Below are positions 50,576 to 60,714 of a stretch of DNA of 64,000 nucleotides, one piece after another. Each line of letters begins with the position of its first letter. Positions within the stretch are counted from its first letter, which is position 1. The translations under genes were made by a program, and so were the position numbers. The notes beneath the pieces are model-generated. The model worked only from the letters and a program-made list of their open reading frames with translations. It was not told where the DNA came from and did not search any database. The stretch comes from DASQPJ01 sp036268355 (GTDB taxonomy: Bacteria > Actinomycetota > Actinomycetes > Sporichthyales > Sporichthyaceae). Location: assembly GCA_036268355.1 (NCBI GenBank), contig DATAUG010000261.1, positions 1 through 64,000 on the forward strand. The letters run 5' to 3'.

Positions 50576-50657
50576 TAGGGTGGATCTAGACCGCCCCGGC
50601 GCGTCGCGCTCCGGCGCACCGGCACGAACGGGTCAGGAGGAAGGGGCGCGCAGCCCC
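50576..50657 (+). promoter_or_regulatory. ftsH promoter and leader with a hairpin between ribosome site and start
   Basis: TAGGGT (50576-50581) is a likely -10 box, giving a leader of about 75 bases. The strong ribosome site AGGAGGAA (50635-50642) is 20 bases from the ATG at 50663, too far by itself, but GGGGC-GCGCA-GCCCC (50643-50657) can fold between them and bring the effective distance to about 5 bases. Confidence 0.55.
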
Positions 50658-50662
50658 ACACG

Positions 50663-52711
<2,049 letters not shown>

Positions 52712-52739
52712 CCCGACTCCTGTGCTCCGGTCACCGTCG

Positions 52740-52770
52740 ACAGCCGGCCCCTCACGCGGGGGCCGGCTGT
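52740..52770 (+). terminator. Terminator after ftsH
   Basis: ACAGCCGGCCCC (52740-52751) pairs perfectly with GGGGCCGGCTGT (52759-52770), loop of 7, followed by TCGCATT. Confidence 0.85.
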
Positions 52771-52880
52771 TCGCATTGGATGCCCATCCCCAAGGGTTAC
52801 CGGGTCAGCCCTCTTGCCGGCCGCCAGGACGTCCCAGCGGCCGGCGTCCCACCGGAAGGCCCGGCACATAAGCTGGCGAT

Positions 52881-53510
52881 GTGGTCAACCCGATCTCGGT
52901 GAACCAGTCGTTCGTGGGCGCCGCCGCGGAGCGGCCCTATGACGCCAAGCGGGTCGAGGACGCGGTGCGCGAGATCCTCTACGCGATCGGTGAGGACCCG
53001 GACCGCGACGGGCTGCGGGAGACCCCCGCCCGGGTCGCCCGCGCCTACGCCGAGATGTTCGCCGGGATGTGGCAGTGCCCGGTCGAGGTCCTGAACACCA
53101 CCTTCGACATCGGCCATGACGAGTTGATCCTGGTCCGCGACATCGAGCTGTTCTCCTGCTGCGAGCACCACCTCGTCCCGTTCCACGGCGTGGCGCACGT
53201 TGGCTACATCCCGGCCGCCGAGGGCAAGATCACCGGGCTGTCGAAGCTCGCCCGGCTGGTCGACGTCTACGCCCGCCGGCCTCAGGTCCAGGAGCGGCTG
53301 ACCACCCAGATCGCCGACGCGTTGATGCGCATCCTGGAGCCGCAGGGCGCGATCGTGGTGGTCGAGGCCGAGCACTTGTGCATGACCATGCGCGGCGTTC
53401 GGAAGCCGGGCGCCCGCACGATTACCTCGGCCGTCCGCGGGGTGCTGCTGAACGAGGCCACCCGCGCCGAGGCGATGAGCCTGATCCTGCAGGGCGGCCG
53501 CGGGCGCTGA
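52881..53510 (+). CDS. folE: GTP cyclohydrolase I
   Basis: First enzyme of folate synthesis: GTP to 7,8-dihydroneopterin triphosphate. 209 residues with the zinc ligands C94 and H97 (FSCCEHHLVPF) and C167 (EAEHLCMTMRGVRKPG), plus GLSKLARLVDVYARRPQVQERL. GTG 52881 has no ribosome site; TAAGCT (52869-52874) is 6 bases upstream, so it is probably leaderless, giving it a promoter separate from ftsH. Order ftsH-folE-folP-folB-folK as in M. tuberculosis. Confidence 0.95.
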   Translation: MVNPISVNQSFVGAAAERPYDAKRVEDAVREILYAIGEDPDRDGLRETPARVARAYAEMFAGMWQCPVEVLNTTFDIGHDELILVRDIELFSCCEHHLVPFHGVAHVGYIPAAEGKITGLSKLARLVDVYARRPQVQERLTTQIADALMRILEPQGAIVVVEAEHLCMTMRGVRKPGARTITSAVRGVLLNEATRAEAMSLILQGGRGR

Positions 53511-53532
53511 GCCCGCCCCCCTCCTTCCCGAT

Positions 53533-53628
53533 GGGGTGACACCCCCCGTTCCCGATGGGGTGACACCCCCTCGGGACGTAGCCCTCGGCGTGTCGAGAGC
53601 GTTTCGCGCCCTTTGGGGGTGTCACCCC
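53533..53628. repeat. R2 element, copy 2, in the folE-folP gap
   Basis: GGGGTGACACCCC occurs at 53533-53545 and 53557-53569, and inverted (GGGGTGTCACCCC) at 53616-53628. The stretch 53557-53628 is 72 nt, the same length as the element at 33846-33917, and also contains ACGTAG and, on the other strand, AAACGCTC. It could fold into a long hairpin and end the folE transcript. Confidence 0.75.
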
Positions 53629-53686
53629 GTGTTGCACGAACTCACCTCCCCGGGGGGTTTGGGCCAAGCCCACTAGGGTTCGGCGG

Positions 53687-54538
53687 GTGGCGGCGGCTGT
53701 CCGACTGATCGCGCCGGGACTGCCGGTCCTCGACCGTTGCCTGGTCATGGGCGTGGTCAACGTGACGCCGGACTCGTTCTCCGACGGCGGCCGGTTCTTC
53801 GACCCCGACACCGCGGTGGCCCACGGGTTGGCGATGCTCACGCAGGGCGCTGACCTGATCGACGTGGGCGGGGAGTCCACCCGGCCGGGGGCCGGGCGGG
53901 TGGAGCCGGTGGAGGAGTTGCGCCGGGTCGTGCCGGTGGTGGCCGCGTTGAGCGTGGCCGGGGCGTTCGTCGCGGTCGACACGACGCGCGCTGCGGTCGC
54001 CCAGGCGGCACTGGCCGCCGGCGCGCGGATGGTCAACGACATCAGCGGCGGGCTCGCCGACCCGGCGATGGTGCCGCTGGTAGCCGCGGCCCGCGTACCG
54101 TACGTCCTCATGCATTGGCGTGGCCCGAGCGCGGACATGTCCTCGCGTGCGGTGTACAACGACGTCGTGACCGACGTGCACGCCGAACTGCGGCAACGAC
54201 TCGACGCCGTCGTGACGGCCGGGGTGGATCCGGAGCTGGTGGTGCTCGACCCCGGCCTGGGTTTCGCAAAGACCGCCGAGCACAACTGGGCGTTGCTGCA
54301 CGGCCTGCGGCGACTGACCGATCTGGGCCGGCCGGTGCTGGTCGCCGCGTCCCGCAAGGCGTTCCTCGGCCGACTGCTCGGGGACGGCGAGGTCCTGCGC
54401 GATCCGCCGGGCCGCGACGACGCCACCGCGGCCACCTCCGCGCTGGCGGCGGCCGCGGGCGCGTGGTGCGTCCGCGTCCACGCCGTCCGTCGGTCCCGGG
54501 ACGCCGTCGAGGTCGCGGCGCGTTGGGTACACGGATGA
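53687..54538 (+). CDS. folP: Dihydropteroate synthase
   Basis: Joins 6-hydroxymethyl-dihydropterin pyrophosphate and p-aminobenzoate; the sulfonamide target. 283 residues: VMGVVNVTPDSFSDGG (20-35), DLIDVGGESTRPGA, VNDISGG, DPGLGFAKTAEHN, and SRKAFLG. GTG 53687 is probably leaderless, with TAGGGT (53674-53679) 7 bases upstream. Its TGA overlaps the ATG of the SnoaL-like gene (ATGA). Confidence 0.95.
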   Translation: MAAAVRLIAPGLPVLDRCLVMGVVNVTPDSFSDGGRFFDPDTAVAHGLAMLTQGADLIDVGGESTRPGAGRVEPVEELRRVVPVVAALSVAGAFVAVDTTRAAVAQAALAAGARMVNDISGGLADPAMVPLVAAARVPYVLMHWRGPSADMSSRAVYNDVVTDVHAELRQRLDAVVTAGVDPELVVLDPGLGFAKTAEHNWALLHGLRRLTDLGRPVLVAASRKAFLGRLLGDGEVLRDPPGRDDATAATSALAAAAGAWCVRVHAVRRSRDAVEVAARWVHG

Positions 54539-55005
54539 CGCCGCAGGCCGATCGGGACACGCTGCTGGAGCTGACCGAGGACCTCTACGCCGCGTTCGAG
54601 AACGCGGACCTGGACCGCATGGGCGCGCTGTGGGCGGACGGCGGGCTGGCGGACTCGGTGATCTGCGTCCATCCCGGGTGGCCGAGCCTGCGTGGTCGGG
54701 AGGAGGTCATGCGCTCCTGGGCCATGATCATGGCTAATACCAGCTACATCCAGTTCGTGCTCACCGACGTCGAGGTGGCGCTCGCCGGGGAGGTTGCCGT
54801 GGTCACCTGCGTGGAGAACATCATCACCGCGGCAGATGAGGAGTCGAACTCCGATCCGACCGCATTTGCAGGCGCCAAAGGCGTGGCCACCAACGTGTTT
54901 CGGAGAACCGGAACGGGGTGGCGTTTGTGGGTGCGGCACGGGTCCCCGGTGCTGTCCGGCGTCGGTGAGGTGGACGAGGTCGGGGGCGTCGGCCAGGACG
55001 GGTGA
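54535..55005 (+). CDS. SnoaL/NTF2-like protein within the folate operon
   Basis: A 156-residue single-domain NTF2-fold protein (calcium/calmodulin kinase II association-domain-like family): ELTEDLYAAFENADLDRMGALWADG, VHPGWPSLRGREEVMRSWAMI, VTCVENIIT, and TNVFRRTGTGWRLWVRHGSPV. The function is unknown. Start overlap with folP (ATGA) implies coupled translation. The conserved His in VRHGSP and the Trp are kept as in actinobacterial relatives. Confidence 0.8.
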   Translation: MTPQADRDTLLELTEDLYAAFENADLDRMGALWADGGLADSVICVHPGWPSLRGREEVMRSWAMIMANTSYIQFVLTDVEVALAGEVAVVTCVENIITAADEESNSDPTAFAGAKGVATNVFRRTGTGWRLWVRHGSPVLSGVGEVDEVGGVGQDG

Positions 55006-55208
55006 GCGACGGTGTGCCGCGGATCTGGCGGTCACCGAATGCTGAGGAATCCGCCTCATGCCGGCCGGGCCGCCGCCGGGTAGGTTGCTCACGAAAGATA
55101 GCGGCGAGAGCAACGAGGGTTTCCGCTCGTCGCCGCGCCGATTGAAGTCGGTGGACCACCACCGGGAACAACACCTACGTATGTCGCTTGCCGCAGAAGG
55201 GACGCCGC

Positions 55209-55577
55209 ATGCATCAGCTGGACCGGGTGGCTCTGCGCGGCCTGCGGGGTATCGGCCGCCATGGTGTCCTCGAGACCGAACGGAGGACCGGCCAGCCGTT
55301 CCTGGTCGACGTCGACCTCGGCCTGGACACCCGACCTGCGGCGGGCGCCGACGAGTTGGCGCTCACGGTCGACTACGCCCAGATCGCGACCGCCGTGGTC
55401 GCACTGGTCGAAGGTGAGCCGGTGAACTTGATCGAGACGTTGGCGGAGAGAATTGCTGCGGAGTGTCTGAGCCGGCCGACGGTGCAGACGGTCGAGATCA
55501 CCGTCCACAAGCCGGCTGCGCCGGTGACAGTCCCGTTCCAGGACGTATCAGTGACGATCACGCGGAGTCGCTTGTGA
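55209..55577 (+). CDS. folB: Dihydroneopterin aldolase
   Basis: Cleaves 7,8-dihydroneopterin to 6-hydroxymethyl-dihydropterin and glycolaldehyde. 122 residues: LRGIGRHGVLETERRTGQPFLVDVDL (substrate Glu), TVDYAQIATAVVALVEGEPVNLIETLAERIA, and VEITVHKPAAP (catalytic Lys). AGAAGGGA (about 55196-55203) precedes the ATG. Its TGA overlaps the folK GTG. Confidence 0.94.
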   Translation: MHQLDRVALRGLRGIGRHGVLETERRTGQPFLVDVDLGLDTRPAAGADELALTVDYAQIATAVVALVEGEPVNLIETLAERIAAECLSRPTVQTVEITVHKPAAPVTVPFQDVSVTITRSRL

Positions 55578-56140
55578 ATGACACCCCGGCGTACCAGGTC
55601 GACGACACCCTCACCGGTCAGCTGCGTCCCATCCGACGTGCCGTGCTGTCCCTGGGCAGCAATTCCGGCGACCGGGCGGCCAATCTGCAGCACGCGATCG
55701 ACGCGATCCTGGACGCGCCGGGGATCTGGGGGCTGTCGGTGTCCCCGGTCTACGAGACCTTGCCGGAGACCGAGGCCGACGGGCCCAAGTTCCTCAACGC
55801 CGTTTTGATCGTCGACACGGAGATGTCCGGGGCGACCCTGCTGGAGCGCTGCCACGCCGTCGAGGAGGCCTTCGGGCGGGCCCGGGTCGGCCAGAACCGC
55901 ACCGGCCCACGGCGCCTGGACATGGACGTGATCGCGCTGGCCGACCGGGTGCTCAACGACCCGGCGATAGTCCTGCCGCACCCCAGAGCGCACGAGCGGG
56001 CTTTCGTGCTGGCCCCGTGGCACGACGTGGAGCCCGACGCGCAACTGCCGCAGCGGGGCAAGATCGCCGACCTGCTGATGGACGTCGACCTCGGGAGCAT
56101 CCGGAAGTTGCCCGACATCGTGCTGGAGCTGCCCGCGTGA
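55574..56140 (+). CDS. folK: 6-hydroxymethyl-7,8-dihydropterin pyrophosphokinase
   Basis: Transfers pyrophosphate from ATP to 6-hydroxymethyl-dihydropterin, just before DHPS. 188 residues: LSLGSNSGDRAANLQHAIDAI, SPVYETLPETEADGPKFLNAV, RTGPRRLDMDVIAL (HPPK signature) and LPHPRAHERAFVLAPWHDVEPDA. GTG 55574 overlaps the folB stop (GTGA), so the two are translationally coupled. An R1 repeat element begins 15 bases after its stop. Confidence 0.95.
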   Translation: MNDTPAYQVDDTLTGQLRPIRRAVLSLGSNSGDRAANLQHAIDAILDAPGIWGLSVSPVYETLPETEADGPKFLNAVLIVDTEMSGATLLERCHAVEEAFGRARVGQNRTGPRRLDMDVIALADRVLNDPAIVLPHPRAHERAFVLAPWHDVEPDAQLPQRGKIADLLMDVDLGSIRKLPDIVLELPA

Positions 56141-56154
56141 CGGGCCTCGGGTAA

Positions 56155-56319
56155 AGAGGGTGCCTCGCGTGACAACTGGCCTACTGCGGCGCGGCCCCGA
56201 CGCCGCCCGGCGGTGTTGTCGTCGTCGCCGATACAACCCCGGCATCGGCTCCTCCTCCGCCTTGCCGGATCGGCGCCGGTGCTGCGCCTCGCTACGGCCG
56301 GCCACGCGAGACACCCTCT
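56155..56319. repeat. Palindromic repeat family R1, copy 3 (165 bp, long form)
   Basis: Ends AGAGGGTGCCTCGCGTGAC and, in reverse complement, AGAGGGTGTCTCGCGTGGC. Core AACTGGCCTACTGCGGCGCGG. The interior shares cgccgatacaaccccgg and ctcctccgccttgccgg with copy 2. It lies between folK and the DUF3180 gene; copy 4 lies on the other side of that gene. Confidence 0.87.
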
Positions 56320-56333
56320 AGGGCCGACCTGCC

Positions 56334-56837
56334 GTGCGACCGACTCGAAGGTGGGTGCTGGCGGCCATCGGTGCGGTGTGCGCATCGATCGGCTGGGGTG
56401 GCGGCCTACTCGTGGACGGTATGGGCAGGCCGCTGCCGGCGGTGCCCAGCTCGGCTCCCTCGGTGCTCGGGCTGTTCGCCGCGATTCTGCTTGCGCTGGC
56501 GCTGAGCACCCGGGCACGCCTGCGGGCCTGGCGCGAGCGACGGCGGGGCGCCAAACCGATGGATCCGCTGAGCATCGCCCGATACGGGGTGTTGGCCCGA
56601 GCCAGCTCGCCGGTGGGCGCCGGCGTGGTCGGGCTGTACGGCGGCTACGCGATCTTCCTGATGCCCGGGCTGGGCCAGTCCGGACATCAGGAGCTGGAGC
56701 GAGGATCGGTACTGGCCGTGGCTGCCGGGGTGGCGCTCGCGGCGGCCGCGCTGTTCCTGGAGCGGGTCTGTCGGCTGCCCGACGACGGCGTCTCGGACCC
56801 CGGAAACCTTCCTCGGCCACGCGACCACGCGCGCTGA
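56334..56837 (+). CDS. DUF3180 family membrane protein
   Basis: A 167-residue protein with four hydrophobic segments: WVLAAIGAVCASIGWGGGLLV, SVLGLFAAILLALALS, GAGVVGLYGGYAIFLM, and VLAVAAGVALAAAALFL, with a charged loop (RARLRAWRERRRGAKPMDPL) and ARYGVLARASSPVGA, which is typical of DUF3180. It follows folK as Rv3605c does. Function unknown. Unlike its relatives it is flanked on both sides by R1 repeats. The start is uncertain: GTG 56334 lies only 14 bases after the repeat. Confidence 0.8.
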   Translation: MRPTRRWVLAAIGAVCASIGWGGGLLVDGMGRPLPAVPSSAPSVLGLFAAILLALALSTRARLRAWRERRRGAKPMDPLSIARYGVLARASSPVGAGVVGLYGGYAIFLMPGLGQSGHQELERGSVLAVAAGVALAAAALFLERVCRLPDDGVSDPGNLPRPRDHAR

Positions 56838-56838
56838 G

Positions 56839-56896
56839 TCAGAGGGTGTCGCACGTGACAACTGGCCTACTGCGGCGCGGCCACGTGCGACACCCT
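56839..56896. repeat. Palindromic repeat family R1, copy 4 (58 bp, short form)
   Basis: Ends AGAGGGTGTCGCACGTGAC and, in reverse complement, AGAGGGTGTCGCACGTGGC. Here position 11 of both arms is changed (T to G on the left, A to C on the right), so the pairing is kept. Core AACTGGCCTACTGCGGCGCGG. It starts two bases after the DUF3180 stop. Confidence 0.87.
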
Positions 56897-56963
56897 CTGG
56901 TGCTCGCGCGGATTCCCGGCGTGCCTCACTGGAAACTTCTGTCACAGGGGTAACGTTCGGGCC

Positions 56964-57620
56964 ATGAGACGTGGTCGCCATCGCCAATCAACCGTCGCCA
57001 AGGCGGTGCCTCCGGTGACGGTCGGGACCCTGGCCACCGCCGGCGTGGCCCTGGCCGTCCTGACCGGCAGCATGCAGGTGCTGCGGTTGGCCGTGATCGC
57101 CTCCTGGCTGATCGTGCTGGGCATCGCCGCGTACGCCGGGCACCGCGGCCGCAAGTACACCCGCGAATTGGCGCTGGCCGACTCGACCCGACGCCGGGAC
57201 GAGGGGCTGTTCGCCGAGCAGCTGGAAGCCCTGGGGTCGGGCATCCGCTCGATGGAGGACCAGTTGGCGCGACTGAACACCGAAGCGGCCACGTTGCGGT
57301 CGGAGGTCGTGGCGCTGCGGGCGGACAAGGCCGAGGCCGACGAGATCGTCCGCCTGGCGCGCGCCGAACGCGCCCGGGCTGCCGTTGCCGAGCGCGAGGC
57401 CAACGACCAGCGGCTGCTCACCGCGGCGGCATTCGAGGCCGCGGCCGCGGTGCTGGAGAGCCTGGGTTCGTCGACGATCAGCGCCGAGGAACCGGACTGG
57501 GTTACCTCCTGGATCGCCAACCTCGGCGCCCGGGGCGACCTGGACCTGACCATGCACGACGACACCATCGCCCTGGACCTGTCGGGGTGTCTGACGCAGA
57601 CGTTGGCCGCCACGGCCTGA
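56964..57620 (+). CDS. Two-TM membrane protein with cytoplasmic coiled coil (possible DUF6779/Rv3604c counterpart)
   Basis: A 218-residue protein with two adjacent transmembrane helices (PVTVGTLATAGVALAVLTGSM and VLRLAVIASWLIVLGIAAYAG), then a long coiled coil (about 70-150: LFAEQLEALGSGIRSMEDQL, EAATLRSEVVALRADKAEAD, VRLARAERARAAVAERE), then a small C-terminal part. No enzyme motif. Position after DUF3180 matches Rv3604c of M. tuberculosis, whose N-terminal membrane part is similar in layout. The ATG has no ribosome site; TAACGT (56951-56956) is 7 bases upstream, so it is probably leaderless. Confidence 0.7.
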   Translation: MRRGRHRQSTVAKAVPPVTVGTLATAGVALAVLTGSMQVLRLAVIASWLIVLGIAAYAGHRGRKYTRELALADSTRRRDEGLFAEQLEALGSGIRSMEDQLARLNTEAATLRSEVVALRADKAEADEIVRLARAERARAAVAEREANDQRLLTAAAFEAAAAVLESLGSSTISAEEPDWVTSWIANLGARGDLDLTMHDDTIALDLSGCLTQTLAATA

Positions 57621-57745
57621 GGCCCGGCGGCCGGCCGACCGATTTTGGGTAGGCACCGGTCGTCAGGGCGTGACAAACGTCGGTGACCCACGGGATTCCG
57701 GGGAACCGATGCTCGCCGGGTGTGGGGACGCGCCGGCGAACCGCG

Positions 57746-57785
57746 AAGGGGTCCGATCCGCAGCCGGCGGGTCGGGCCCCTTTGC
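57746..57785 (+). terminator. Intrinsic terminator closing the folate-side operon
   Basis: AAGGGGTCCGATCCG (57746-57760) pairs with CGGGTCGGGCCCCTT (57768-57782) using two G-U pairs, followed by T. It lies between the convergent coiled-coil protein gene and the Hsp70-like gene. The rest of the 237-base gap shows no gene. Confidence 0.7.
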
Positions 57786-57857
57786 GTTGGCCGGTGGGTC
57801 GTTGGGTACGTCGGTACGTCGGGCTGCGTCGGGGCTGTGTCTGGTTGCGTAGGCCGG

Positions 57858-60488
57858 TCAGCGGGGGAGCACGCTCGCCCGGTGGCTCGAGTCGGTGCGG
57901 TCGACCCGTGTGGTGGCCTGGCCCGAGTGGGTCGCGGCTGATCCGGTGTCGCCTGTGGTGGCCGACTGGACATCGGAGGCCGACGTGCTGTCGTTGCCGC
58001 CGACGATGGGCGCGGTCGCCTCCTGCCACCCGTCGGCCCCGACGAACAGCGCCATGGCGATGGCGGCGACCGTCAGCACCCGACGCGGTCGGCACACGGC
58101 CAGGCCGCGTCGCCACAGCTGCTGCCCAACCTCCTCGTAATCCTCGTTCGCGCCGTCGTACTCGCAGTCGTACTCGCAGTCCTGCTCGTCCCCGGCGTGC
58201 TGCTCGTGCTCGTCGCCGGCGACGTACTCCCAGTACTCGGTGTCCTCGAGCGTGGCCGGATCGAGGTCGGAGTCGGCCCGCGGGAACTCGGCCGCCCAGT
58301 CGGGCAGGACCTCGGTCCGGGCGTCGCCCGCCGAGCTCGACCGAGGGATGCGCCGGGGTGCGGCGGTGCCGAGCAAGTCGGCGAGGCTGCCCAACTCCCG
58401 GGGGGCGACCACGCTGCGCGCGGTCACCGGCGGTGCCGGCACGACCGGCTGCCGCGCGCCACGCCGGCCGGGCCGGGCCGGGCGGGACAGCGGATCGGTC
58501 GGTTCGGGCCGCGGGGCCGCCGGCATCGGCCGGGCCTCGGCGGGGTGCCCGACCGTGCTGGGGGACTGCTCCCTCGTCGGCTCGCGTTGGGCCGCCTGCC
58601 GTGCCGCCGCTTCCTCGCGTTCCGCGACCTCGCGTTCGGTGGCCTCGCGCTGGGCCGCTTCCTCGCGTTCGGTGGCCTGCCGTGCGGCGGCTTGCGCGCG
58701 CCGGCCGGCAGCGCGCTCGCGTTCGACGGCGAGTTGCGCCACGGCCTGGTCACGTTCGACCGCCAGCTCGGCCACGGCCTGGTCGCGCTCGGCGGCCAGT
58801 TGCGCCAAGACCCGGTCGCGGTCGGCGGCCAGGTGGGCCGCCGCCTGTTCCTGCTCGGCAGCCCGCTGGGCGGCTGCCTGTTCCCGGGCGGCCCGCGCCT
58901 GCGCGGCGTCCTGTCGGGCCGCCGCTGTCCGGGCGGCCGCGGCCTGGTGTGCGAAGGCCTGCTCGGCCTCGTGTTCGGCCCGTCGCGTGGCCCGTTCGGC
59001 CTCGAGCTCGGCCTGTCGCGTGGCCCGCTCGGCGTCGGCGCGCTCCTTGGCGGCGGCCCGTTCGCGAGCCTCGCGCTCCTTCGCCGCCGCATTTTCCAGC
59101 GCCTCGCGCTCGGCCGTGGCGGCCTTCTGCTCAGCGGCCACCTGTCGAACCAGGGCCTTCTCGCGCTCGGCCGCCGCCTTGGCCTGCGCCTTGGCTTCGG
59201 AGCGATCCGGCGCTGCCGCCGGGTCGGGTGACTTCCGCATCGGCGTGATCCGGATACTGCCCCAGCGGTCCACCGGATCGGCCTGCTCGACCCGTGCGGA
59301 TGGGATCGTCGCGGACTTGCGTCCAACGACGGTCGGCACATCCAGCGCAGGCCGTTCCGGCGCGACGGACGGCGCCTGCGGCTCCGGAACAGCCCCCGCA
59401 ACCAGGCCGCACAGCAGTGCAGCGCCCGCCGCCGCGGTGAATGCCGGGTGCGGCTCGCGGACGAGTCGCACCGCCGGGCCCAGGCGGGACGACAGTTGCT
59501 GGATGATCAACGGCACGGCGCTGGTGCCGCCGCACAACATGATCCCGGACAGGTCGCCAGGGCGCAGTCCGGCCGCGGCGGTGGCCTCGATCAGCAGGTC
59601 CACACCGTGCCGGACGATCTCGGCAACCTCGGTCTCGAACTCGACGCGGGTGATCCGGGTCGGGACGCGGCGCCCGGCGACATGTACTTCGACGGTCGCG
59701 TCGGTGGCCGCCGACAGTGTCTCCTTGGCCTTGCGGCACGCCTGCCGCAGCGCATCCAGCGCGGGCGCGCCGGTGCTTGAGGCGTCGTCCGACAGCGCCT
59801 GCCGGAGGGTCGGGTCGAGGGCCTCCAGGACGTGGCGCAGCACGGCGTCGTCGAAGTCGACCCCGCCCAGGTCCTGCCGGACCGTGGGGACGCCCAACGG
59901 CCACGCCCGGCCGTCGGTATCCACCCGAAGCACGGTGGTACCGACCGACTCGCCACCGAGGTCGAAGACCGCGAAGGCGTCGCCGGAGGCCGCCCCGACG
60001 CCCTGGATCCAGACGTGGCCAACTGCGGCCGCGGCGTTGATCAGTCGCACCGCGCCGAGCCCCCGGGCTGCCAGGGCGCGCTGCATGAGCTCCGACTTGT
60101 GGGCCGCCCAGCCCGCTGGGTGCACCAGTGCCACCGCCTCGGGCACCGAGCGCTCGGCCGCCGTCGCTCGCGCCACCACCCAGGCGACCATGGCGGCGGT
60201 GAGGTCCTCGGCGTTCATCCGCAGGTGGTTGCCGCCGGCCGGGCCCGCAGTGATCGGCACCTCGTCGCCGATGCGCTGGATGAAGCGGCGGACCAGTCGG
60301 TCCGGCGCGCCTGTCCCGCCGGCGATCGCGTCGTCGCCGCAGCGCACGGAGCCGTTCGCGTCGACCAGAACCGCGGCCGGGACAACTGCTTCCCGCCCCA
60401 ACGGAACTGCCCGCACGGCGCCCGTGTCGTCCGCCACCACCGCCACAGCGGTGGTGGCCCCGAGATCAATGCCAAGCCGATACCCCAC
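57858..60488 (-). CDS. Membrane-anchored Hsp70-like ATPase with long coiled coil
   Basis: 876 residues in an unusual order. Residues 1-365 are an actin/Hsp70-type nucleotide domain: GIDLGATTAVAVV (phosphate 1), FAVFDLGGESVGTTVL (phosphate 2) and GIMLCGGTSAVPLI (adenosine). Residues 430-640 are an Ala/Glu/Arg-rich coiled coil with internal repeats (LAAERDQAVAEL, LAVERDQAVAQL). A Pro/Arg linker, an acidic patch (738-788, with CEYD twice in a row) and one TM helix (about 804-820) follow, then about 55 extracytoplasmic Ser/Thr-rich residues. The Hsp70 substrate-binding domain is absent. GTG 60488 follows GGAGGGGG; the frame upstream to 60650 is unsupported. Role unknown. Confidence 0.85.
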   Translation of the reverse strand: MGYRLGIDLGATTAVAVVADDTGAVRAVPLGREAVVPAAVLVDANGSVRCGDDAIAGGTGAPDRLVRRFIQRIGDEVPITAGPAGGNHLRMNAEDLTAAMVAWVVARATAAERSVPEAVALVHPAGWAAHKSELMQRALAARGLGAVRLINAAAAVGHVWIQGVGAASGDAFAVFDLGGESVGTTVLRVDTDGRAWPLGVPTVRQDLGGVDFDDAVLRHVLEALDPTLRQALSDDASSTGAPALDALRQACRKAKETLSAATDATVEVHVAGRRVPTRITRVEFETEVAEIVRHGVDLLIEATAAAGLRPGDLSGIMLCGGTSAVPLIIQQLSSRLGPAVRLVREPHPAFTAAAGAALLCGLVAGAVPEPQAPSVAPERPALDVPTVVGRKSATIPSARVEQADPVDRWGSIRITPMRKSPDPAAAPDRSEAKAQAKAAAEREKALVRQVAAEQKAATAEREALENAAAKEREARERAAAKERADAERATRQAELEAERATRRAEHEAEQAFAHQAAAARTAAARQDAAQARAAREQAAAQRAAEQEQAAAHLAADRDRVLAQLAAERDQAVAELAVERDQAVAQLAVERERAAGRRAQAAARQATEREEAAQREATEREVAEREEAAARQAAQREPTREQSPSTVGHPAEARPMPAAPRPEPTDPLSRPARPGRRGARQPVVPAPPVTARSVVAPRELGSLADLLGTAAPRRIPRSSSAGDARTEVLPDWAAEFPRADSDLDPATLEDTEYWEYVAGDEHEQHAGDEQDCEYDCEYDGANEDYEEVGQQLWRRGLAVCRPRRVLTVAAIAMALFVGADGWQEATAPIVGGNDSTSASDVQSATTGDTGSAATHSGQATTRVDRTDSSHRASVLPR

Positions 60489-60714
60489 CGGAGCCCCCCT
60501 CCAATGAACAACCTCCATGGCAGCACGTTGTGAATCCGTCACGAGGGCGCTTGACGCAATCATCGAGTCCGCGTGGCGAATGTCATCCGGCGTCAGCGGA
60601 GAATCTCGGACATCGGCCATCGAACAGTGGCGGGCCCGAAATGTCGGCATGACAAATTACGCCCAACGGCCTAAATGGATTCAATGACTCGGATCGGCCG
60701 GCTACCATCCGCGC

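Noticed and set aside
57683..60507. Long plus-strand frames opposite the Hsp70-like gene
   Set aside because: They are Arg/Ser/Pro/Ala-rich complements of the coiled-coil region; the minus frame has clear ATPase motifs and a ribosome site.
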